A DNA stretch of 64,000 nucleotides, taken from Conchiformibius steedae. GTDB taxonomy: Bacteria; Pseudomonadota; Gammaproteobacteria; Burkholderiales; Neisseriaceae. The stretch lies in contig NZ_CP059562.1 of NCBI RefSeq assembly GCF_014054725.1, forward strand, positions 1 to 64,000, read 5' to 3'. The translations under genes and the position numbers were made by a program. Positions 26,083 to 34,900 of the stretch are shown here, piece after piece. A model generated the notes under the pieces. It had not been told where the DNA came from. It saw nothing but the letters and a program-made list of their open reading frames with translations, and made no database searches. How positions within the stretch are numbered: position 1 is the stretch's first letter; every line of letters begins with the position of its first letter.

Positions 26083-26343
26083 GGTTTTCCTTTAGTATCG
26101 GGCTTTCCTGCAAGGTGCAGAGAAACCCACTGTCAGACAAAAATGCTTGACAGTGTTTTAGAAAACATGGAAAATCAAGACGTTCTGACACTTGCTTAAG
26201 TTTAGAACATCTCTAAAGGGTTAGCGAAGTTGGCGCTTTGCTAACCTTTTTTCCATGCTTAAAAATATACAAAACTCAATTTTTAAGATAAAATACAAAA
26301 TTGAAGTTTTATATTCGGCACCAAAATATTTTTGGCAAAGCTG

Positions 26344-26538
26344 CTATTTCATAATGACCTCCCCTTCTTTTAAGCCTAAAAGAACGGCAATATCATGTGT
26401 TTGACCCCGTTTGCACGCAGCATGTCCGCTCAATACCCTTTGTACGGATTGATAGGAATAGCCGTGTTTCTTTGCCCAATCAACCATGGTAATCCCTTGT
26501 CTGTCAAGGTCTTTTCTGACTTGCTCTAAACTTTTCAT
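26344..26538 (-). CDS. Small helix-turn-helix DNA-binding protein
   Basis: 64 residues. The stretch ITMVDWAKKHGYSYQSVQRV followed by LSGHAACKRGQTHDIAVLLG resembles the short DNA-binding proteins associated with prophages in Neisseriaceae (Cro/Ner-like). It stands alone between the IS21 element and the secretion locus, with no other phage genes near. It could be a phage relic or a stand-alone regulator. Confidence 0.55.
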   Translation of the reverse strand: MKSLEQVRKDLDRQGITMVDWAKKHGYSYQSVQRVLSGHAACKRGQTHDIAVLLGLKEGEVIMK

Positions 26539-26730
26539 AGCCCTGATTCAAATCAAAAATGCTTTGATAAATCTTCAATTATATTTGAAAATTTTGCCAA
26601 AGGCTATTTTAAATTATGTTGGTGCAAAAACTGCCCTTTGATTTGAAAAAAGAAAAAGGTTTGCTCCAGTAATTGGGACAAACCTTGTTTGAACCAGTTA
26701 TTTTGCGTTATCAGGTTAGGGCGTGTCCCT

Positions 26731-26774
26731 AATCAAAGCCGTTTTGTGATGGATTTTACAAAACGGCTTTGATT
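26731..26774 (-). terminator. Long-stem terminator behind the first TpsB gene
   Basis: AATCAAAGCCGTTTTGT pairs perfectly with ACAAAACGGCTTTGATT, a 17-bp stem with a 10-base loop, six bases after the tpsB stop. Confidence 0.7.
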
Positions 26775-26780
26775 CATTTC

Positions 26781-28535
26781 CTAAAAGGAAACATTCAGGC
26801 TAACTGCCAGCGTCTGCCGTTTGGTGGGAAAGTATTTGGGACGGCTAATCGGTTTGGCAAGGGACACATCGTAAGACCATGCCCCGCCCGCTTTAATTTG
26901 CCCGCGTATGCCCACTGCCCCACCTGCTAGGGTTTGTCCCAGCAGGTATTCGGCTGACGGTCCCGATACCCGTCCTGCGTCTGCGCCCACATACAGTTGC
27001 TGTCCTTTGGCAAACTGCCAGGAAAGGGTATTGCGCCAATACAGTCCGCGTTCTGCCGACAGCGACATTTCGCCGTCAAAACCGCGCACGGTGTGTCGTC
27101 CGCCAATGGCGATTTTGTCTTGGGGGGTTAAGGGGGTTTTGTTCCATTGGGCATGAAGGCTGCTGTCCCAAGCAAAGGGCTGTTTGCCGATGGCAAAGGG
27201 CAGGTTGATATCGGCATCGGCAGTAATCACTTTCATACGCGCTGTGCCTTCGCCAAATGCCTGTTCGGGGGCTGCTTGTGCGCCATACAGCCCTGTACCG
27301 CGTTTATAGGCTAGATTGGCGTTTACGGTGGCTTTGCCCCAGTATTCTTTATGGCTGATGTTGGCAGTCCAACCGCCGGTGCGGCGGCGTTGCACTTCTA
27401 CTTCGGCATCATCGATATAGCTTTGGGATTCTTTGCTCCACAATTTCAGCCCGACATGGGTTTTGCGTTTGCCGTCCCGATACAGCAGTCGGCTAAAGCC
27501 CAAATCGGTGCTGATGCTTTTGCCGTTATAGTCGTAGATTTGGTTGGCTCCTGCCACGGCTTGGTGGTAGCGGTAGCCGTTGCGGTTGAACGACCATTGC
27601 CATTTGCCTACGGGAACGGAATAGTGTAGGGAATAATTGGCGGTTTTGCCTTTGACTTTGCGTCCGTCTTCATCATGCAGCCGTGGGGTTTTGCCCAAGT
27701 GCCGTCCGTAGGACACATAAAACATATCGCTTAAACCCAAGGGGTTGTCTAAAGAAACGGTGGCGGTGCCTTGGTATTTGCCAGTGGCTTTGCTGCCGCC
27801 GTTATCGGCACTGAAGCTGGCACGGATGGGGACGGTTCTTTGTTGCCACGCAATTTGAACGGTGCTTTCATTGGGTTGTTCGGCGGGGGCGATTTGAATG
27901 TCGGCTTCGGCGGTGGGAATGCGTTTGAGATTCTCCAGACCTTGTTCTAAATCGTGTAGGTTCAGCAGTTTGTCGCGGCGGGTGGGAAATTCGTTTTGAA
28001 AGGCGGCAATGCGCCCGCTGTGGGTGTGTTCGCGGTCTTGCTCGGAAACCTGAAAGGATTTAATGAAGCCTGGCATCAGGGTCAGTTGCAAACGCCCTTG
28101 GTTTAAGTCTTGGGGGGCGGCGAGTATGCGGGTGGTGGTGTAGCCGCGTTCAATCACTTTGTTCTGCGCCAAGGTCATGATGCGGTTGATGTCGTCTGCA
28201 TTCAGACACGCACCTGCCTGAAAACCGCTTTGGCGTTGGGCGTATTTGAGTGCAAAGCCGAATTTGTCGGCATATTCGCCGACCAAATCTATTTCGTGAA
28301 TGGGAAAACAGGGACCATGGTTTTGAGTGGCGGGGGTAAACTCCGTTACGCCCTGCGGGGCAGGCAGACGTACGTCCCGCTCTTCCTGCATCTGCTGTTG
28401 CAACTGCTGTCTGCGCTGTTGTTCTTGGATATTTTGCTGCTGCTGGATGTCGGTTAAGGTTTCGTTGAAGGTTTGGGCGAACAGGGTGGGGGAAAAGGCG
28501 GCAAAAACCGATAGGGTGAGCAGACGAAGGCGCAT
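26781..28535 (-). CDS. tpsB: Two-partner secretion outer-membrane transporter (ShlB/FhaC/HecB type)
   Basis: 584 residues. A signal peptide (LTLSVFAAFSPTLFA) is followed by a glutamine-rich stretch with QQQ runs, POTRA-type segments (IHEIDLVGEYADKFGF, then RGYTTTRILAAPQDLNQGRL) and a C-terminal beta-barrel ending in phenylalanine (AVSLNVSF), as expected for an outer-membrane protein. It should export the 2751-residue protein encoded divergently at 28966. Confidence 0.88.
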   Translation of the reverse strand: MRLRLLTLSVFAAFSPTLFAQTFNETLTDIQQQQNIQEQQRRQQLQQQMQEERDVRLPAPQGVTEFTPATQNHGPCFPIHEIDLVGEYADKFGFALKYAQRQSGFQAGACLNADDINRIMTLAQNKVIERGYTTTRILAAPQDLNQGRLQLTLMPGFIKSFQVSEQDREHTHSGRIAAFQNEFPTRRDKLLNLHDLEQGLENLKRIPTAEADIQIAPAEQPNESTVQIAWQQRTVPIRASFSADNGGSKATGKYQGTATVSLDNPLGLSDMFYVSYGRHLGKTPRLHDEDGRKVKGKTANYSLHYSVPVGKWQWSFNRNGYRYHQAVAGANQIYDYNGKSISTDLGFSRLLYRDGKRKTHVGLKLWSKESQSYIDDAEVEVQRRRTGGWTANISHKEYWGKATVNANLAYKRGTGLYGAQAAPEQAFGEGTARMKVITADADINLPFAIGKQPFAWDSSLHAQWNKTPLTPQDKIAIGGRHTVRGFDGEMSLSAERGLYWRNTLSWQFAKGQQLYVGADAGRVSGPSAEYLLGQTLAGGAVGIRGQIKAGGAWSYDVSLAKPISRPKYFPTKRQTLAVSLNVSF

Positions 28536-28965
28536 GGTTACGTTCCTGTTGGGTAAAAAAATAGCGGCTATTTTAATTACTGCGTTTTGCCAAACGGGGT
28601 AAAGGGCGTATGGTTTCTGCTTTTGCTGTTTAAAGATTTAATATTTAAGGAAAAATAATTTTAATCAAGGACTAGACTATTTTGCTTGATTTTTATGTCT
28701 TAACTGCTCTTGGAATAAAAGAAAGATGAATAATAAACAATTGACTACCTGATAAATATTCCCATTTTAATGGTTGGTAAAAAGGCTTTTTTATACTAAA
28801 GCGGGACAAATTCGTTGTCATGGGACAAATAATCGCCGATAATCTGCCCGCTATGGCATTTTGCCACTAATTTATTGAGTTTTGTATATTTTTAACGTGG
28901 TATCTGTTTCTGTCTGATACGGACGGATACCCGCTTATTTTTTACTTGGAAATAAAATAGCCGCC
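28536..28965. promoter_or_regulatory. Divergent promoter region of secretion locus 1
   Basis: 430 bases without a gene, AT-rich, between tpsB and tpsA. Two direct copies of GGGACAAAT (28803-28811 and 28822-28830), 19 bases apart, could be a regulator site. A related GGGACAAAC is near 26675. Nothing else was recognised. Confidence 0.4.
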
Positions 28966-31900
28966 ATGACTGAAGTCCGCACTAATGAATCCAAAACCGC
29001 TACTTTTGCGCCGTCCCTGTTGCATTTCTCGCTGATGCTGGCAATGGGAACGGCTGTGATTGTGCCGGCTGCGGCTGCGGACATTCAGGCGGATCAGTCT
29101 GCGCCCAAAAACCAACAGCCCACGGTGTTGAACAGTGCCAACGGTATGACCCAAGTCAATATCCAAACGCCTTCCGCAGGCGGGGTGTCGGTCAATCAGT
29201 ACCGTCAGTTTGATGTGGACAGCCGTGGTGCGATTTTGAACAACAGCCGCCGCAATACGCAGACGCAGTTGGGCGGTTGGATTCAGGGCAATCCGTGGTT
29301 GGCAACGGGCGAAGCCAGAGTGATTGTTAATCAGGTTAATTCCGCCAATCCCAGTTTGTTAAACGGTTATATTGAAGTGGGCGGCAAACGGGCGGAAGTG
29401 GTGTTGGCAAATCCGGCGGGAATTCAGGTGGACGGCGGCGGCTTTATCAATTCGGCAGGGGTAACGCTGACAACGGGGCTGCCTTTTATCCGCAACGGGC
29501 AGTTGGACGGTATTCAGGTGGCGGGAGCGGGTAAGGTGGGCATCGGTAAGGGCGGTTTGGACGGTCGTGATGCCGATTACACCCGAATTTTAAGTCGTGC
29601 CGCCGAAATCAATGGCGGGATATGGGCGAAAGATTTGCAAATTACGGCAGGGGAAAATGATTTTGATGCAGCAGGTAAGCATACGCCCCGTTCATCGACC
29701 AATACTCCTGCCGTTGCCATTGATACTGGCGAATTGGGCGGTATGTATGCCGACAAAATTACTTTAATCAGCACCGATAAAGATGCCACCGTCCGCAATC
29801 AGGGACAGATATTTGCCCAGGCGGGCGGGGTCAGTATTGATGCGGCGGGCCGGTTGGGCAACAGCGGGACGCTGGCTTCACAGGGCAGTGCCGATATTCG
29901 TGCCAAGCAGGTGGAAAACAGCGGCACGGTGTCGGCAAAAGGACAGTTGAATCTGCGGGCGCAGTCGGCGCAGAATACGGGTGCGGTATTGTCGGGCGGG
30001 GAACTGAATGTTCGTGCGGACGCGCAATTAAACAATCAGGGCAATATTCAGGCAGCACGTTTGGACGTGGAAACACCGCGTTTGGATAACAGCGGTGTGA
30101 TGTCGCAAACGGGTTTGCAGGGTTTGGCGGTGGAAAGTGCCGGCAGTTTTACCAACAGTGGCAAAATCGGCTATCCCGAAGCCGATGCGCCGACTGTCGG
30201 CGGTGGCAGCACAGCCGCCCCGTCTGCCCCCACCCCTGGCAACAGTGCGGGGGCGGGTGGCAGTGCGTCTGCGCTCACTACTCCGCCGGCGGTACAGAAC
30301 TTTGCCGCCGGCAGCATTAAAACCGGTCAGGCATTAAACAACAGCGGCAGGATTCAGGCCAACGGCGGTATTGATTTGACCCTGCACAACGGTTTGAACA
30401 ACCGTGGCGAAGTCAATCTGAACAGCCTGATGGTATCGGGCGAAACCTTGTCCAACCAAGACGGCAAAATCTTGGCGCAAAGCACGGATATCCGTACCCG
30501 TACCGTTCAAAACGACCGTGGACAGATAACGGCGGGTAAAGCCTTGAATGTCCGCAGCGAGCAGGTCAGCAACCGTGCCGGCAAACTGCAATCGGCGGGC
30601 AATGCCGACTTAAATGTTTCCCAGCGTTTGGATAATCAAGGCGGCGAAATTACCGCCAATCAAGCCCTAAACATTCACGACCAAGGCGCAAAAACCCTGC
30701 ACCTTGACAATACGGACGGCAGTGTATTGGGCGGCGATGTGTCAGTGCAAAGCCAATCCCTGAACAATCGGGGCAAACTGGCGGCTGCCCGTGATTTGTC
30801 TATTGATGTTAAAGACGATTTACACGTTGAGCGCGATTTGGAAGCGGGCAATGCTTTAAGCATCAGCACCGAAGGCAGTCTGAATAATACCCGCAACCTT
30901 ACAGCCGAAGCTGCCGTTCAAGTGCGCGCCAAGCAGAATGTCAGCAACCGTGGTCTGATAAACAGCAACGGTCTGACCCGTGTGGAAGCTGGTCAGGAAC
31001 TGCTCAATACCGGGACGGGACGGATTTACGGCAATCATGTGGCTTTGGCGGCAGATAAGCTGAACAACCGCGAAGAGAACGGCAAAGCAGCGGTGGTGGC
31101 GGCGCGTAAGCGTTTGGACATCGGTGCCAAACAGATTGTGAATCAAGAAGGCGCACTACTGTCCAGCGAAGGGGATTTAGCTATTGGCGGCAGCCTGACA
31201 GCCGAACATACCGCCCAAGGGCGGGCAGAGAGCCTGATTAACGGCAGTGCTGAAATCCGCTCTGCTGGAGATATGGTTTTACGAACTAATAACCTATCTA
31301 ACCGCAATTTGCATTTCAAAACTGTTGAGCGTGAAATTGATGGTTCTCGTAAACAGATTACAGAGTACCAACCAAAAAATGAGAATAAACGTTTTGATTC
31401 TTCAAATGTAACTGGTTGGGGCGAAGCGGAAACGGTTTATTTAGATGGTCGGCGAGTAGAAGACTATACACGTTATATTTATACCCGTTATGAAACTCAA
31501 CACGAAGTTGAAGCAAGCTCGCCTGCCATCATTGCTTCTGGCGGTCGCTTGATTTTAGACGGCTCAAATTTACAGAACGATAAAAGCCATATTTTGGCTG
31601 ATGGAATTGATATTATTCAAAATGATGTCCAACAAATTGATGGAGAAGGCGAACACCGTATCCGTGTAACCGATAGTACAAAGCAAGACCATTGGGTTGG
31701 TTGGAATCGCAGAGGAACAAAGCACAGGTCCAAATGGGGAGATAAAGCAAATTATCCACTTGCTGATATTGTCAAACCCATTAAACTGAATGTATCGGTT
31801 TATGACAAAAACCATCAAGGTAAGGTGGAAACACATTTTGCAGAAGGTGTTTCTACGACCACTATTGCAGGAGCAAATCATGACCTGTCTAAAATTTTAA

Positions 31901-34900
31901 GTTTAAATACAGGGATTAAATTACCAAATAGTAGTTTATATACAGTTAATCCAACACGCTCCGGTTGGTTGATTGAAACTGACCCTGCCTTTGCCGATTA
32001 CCGTCAATGGCTGGGCAGCGATTATATGTTGCAGGCATTGAGCATTGACCCTGCCAATACCCACAAACGGCTAGGGGACGGCTATTATGAGCAAAGACTG
32101 GTTAATGAACAGATTAACCGTTTGACTGGCTTCCGCCGTTTGGACGGTTATCAAAGCGATGAAGAACAGTTTAAAGCCCTGATGAACAGCGGCGTAACCG
32201 CTGCCAAAGCCATGGGGCTGACCCCTGGCATAGCCCTGACCGCCGAGCAGGTGGCACGGCTGACGGCTGATATTGTGTGGCTGGAAACCCAAACCGTTAC
32301 CCTGCCAGACGGCAGCACCCAAACCGTACTTGTCCCCAAAGTCTATGTGGTGGCGCGTTCCGGCGATATAAAACCTACGGGGGCATTTATTTCAGCTAAC
32401 GATTTACGGTTAAATGCTTCCGGCACATTAGCTAACAGTGGTTCGCTCAATGCCCGTAAAGTAATGGTTTTAGATGTGGAAAATCTCCGGCATCTGAACG
32501 GCTCTGCCCGCGCGGATTCCTTAACGGTTCGTGCTGGGAAAAGTATGGATATTCAAGGGGGAACATTTACCGCCAAGGATTATCTCGGTGTACATTCTGA
32601 TGGTACATTGAATCTGACAGCAGACAGCGTAACAAGCGAAAAAAACAGTGCCAATTCAGAAAGCCAACACACAAATTTAGGTCGGATAGCCGGTTTGTAT
32701 GTAACAGGTGCTAACGGCACGCTGTCCCTGTCTGCCCGTGATTTAAATGTGCAGGCTGGTAAAATTGACAATCAAGGTACGGGCAATACCGTTATTCTTG
32801 CAGAAGACAGCCTAAATATCGGCACATTACAAACTGGCTATCGGCACAGTCATACCCAAGACGAACACAATTACCAAATTGACGGTATCAAACAAGCTAT
32901 CGGCAGCAATATTAACGGTAAAGGCAATGTGCTGATTCAATCCAACGGTACTGCGTCAATACAAGGCAGCAATCTGAAGAGTGAAACTGGTATATTGGCA
33001 GTGAAAGCCAAGAATTTGAACATTACTGCCGCGCAAAACAGTAGTGAGTTTGAATCAGCACACCGTCATACCGATAAACGTCTTGTTGGTAAATCCACCG
33101 AAACATACCGTCATACCGATAACCGCACTGAAGCGGTATCCAGTGTATTGAGTGGCAATAAGGTTCTATTGCACAGTGATGGCGATATGCACATTACTGG
33201 CAGCCATGTGGTATCGGACGAACATACCCAGCTGACGGCAAAAGGCAAAATCAAAGTTGATACCGCACAAAGCACCCGTCAAAGCAGTACCCTGTCTCAA
33301 AAAGACCGTTCAGGTATCAGCATAGATGACGGCAGTCTGTTGTTTGGCAAATACAAAAAGGGTGAAGCTGCTACCCAAGGCGAAGTCAGTAGTACTGTCA
33401 GCACCATTGGCAGCATAAACGGAAAAGTGGACATCTATGCAGATGGCAATATTGATTTGACCGGTGCCGATATTATTGCAGCCAAGGGCGGGAGCATTTC
33501 TGGTAACAATATTAAAGACCATGCAGTGATTGATACCGCCGATAGTGAACTGACCCGTTTTAAAGAAAGTAACGGCTTATTTATCGGAGCAAAAAGTAAT
33601 GTGGCTGATGCGGTTGCCAATATTCAAAACAGTGGAAACCGTGCCGCACAAAGCGACAATCCGCGCCTACAAGCCTTATATGCGGCTAAAACAGCTTATG
33701 GGGTCAAAGATTTGGCGGCTATTGCGGCAGCTACGCAAGGGCAAGGAAATGGTGCAGCGAAGGAAGCAGAAGGAAAAATTACCATAGGCATTGGCACGCG
33801 CCGAAGTGAAAGCCATGACCGCGCCCATAGTGAAACCGTACGCAAAACTACAGTGTCCAGTGAAAAAGGCAGTGAATTTGTAATTCAAGCACATGGCAAG
33901 CAGACACCCGATGCGGGCGATTTGCTGCTGGAAGGAGTGGATTTCAATACAGGGGACTTGGTTTTAGATGCTAAGCGTGATTTAAAAATCGGCAGTACGC
34001 AAGCACGGCAGAATCAGGAAAGTGAAAGCCGCAGCATGAGTGCGGAAGTAGGAGTATATGCTGCCGGTCAGTTAGGCGGTAACGGTGCCAGTGGCGGCAT
34101 CGGTATCTACGGACAAGGCAGCTATAGCAAATCAGGCAGCACCTTGGAAAGTATCGGGCATGAAGAAAGCACAATTAATGCTGACAAACTGACTTTGCGT
34201 AGCGGCCGCAATGCGGATTTGAAGGGGGCGGTAGTCAATGCCGAGCGCATAGAAGGCAATATTGCCGGTAATTTCACTTTGAGCAGTGAACAAGATACTG
34301 ACCGTTATCGGCAAAAAGCCATTTCCGGCCAGTTGGAAGGACGTTATGCCATCTACGGTAGTGATAGTGGCGCTCAAGGCAATTTCAGTTATAGCGACAG
34401 CAAAAGCGATTATCGTAGTGTTCAAGAGCAAACCAAACTGCACGCTGGAAAAGGCGGATTGGATTTATATGTCGGTGGGCATACCCAATTAAACGGTGCG
34501 GCCATTACCAGTGATGCGGATAAAAACCTTAACCGTTTCAGCACCCAAACTTTAGGCCACAACGATTTGGAAAACGAAGCCGCTTATCAAATGCGTGGTG
34601 GCAGTATCAGCTTTAATACCAACGGCGAAAGTCCCATGGAAATGTTGGGGAACTTGGCGGCTGCTCCCGGTTTGGCGATGCCGGTGGGAGATAAGAAAAG
34701 CAGCACTACCCACGCCGTTCTAACCAAAGGCAATATTGAAGTACGCGGCGATGCCAATGGCAGCAGCCTGAAAGGCATTAAACGCCATGACGAAGGTCAT
34801 CAGCCGTTGGAGCGGATTTTTGACTTGAAAAAGGTCAGCGAGCGTCAAGAGATGGCTCAATTAGTCGGCGAAGTCGGCTTCCGGGCCGCAGGCGATGTAG

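Larger units (their letters stand above)
23697..26155 (-). mobile_element. IS21-family insertion sequence, approximate extent
   Basis: Contains istA and istB. On the right an inverted repeat CACTGTCA (26128-26135) and TGACAGTG (26148-26155) lies just before istA. On the left the hairpin at 23697-23722 follows istB. I could not fix exact ends or a target duplication by eye, so the limits are estimates. Confidence 0.55.

Noticed and set aside
26344-26538. Prophage region
   Set aside because: A single small HTH gene is present, with no structural, integrase or lysis genes around it.
31570-31881. Antisense frames inside the large exoprotein genes
   Set aside because: They are low-complexity shadows of the repeat-rich genes without start signals.
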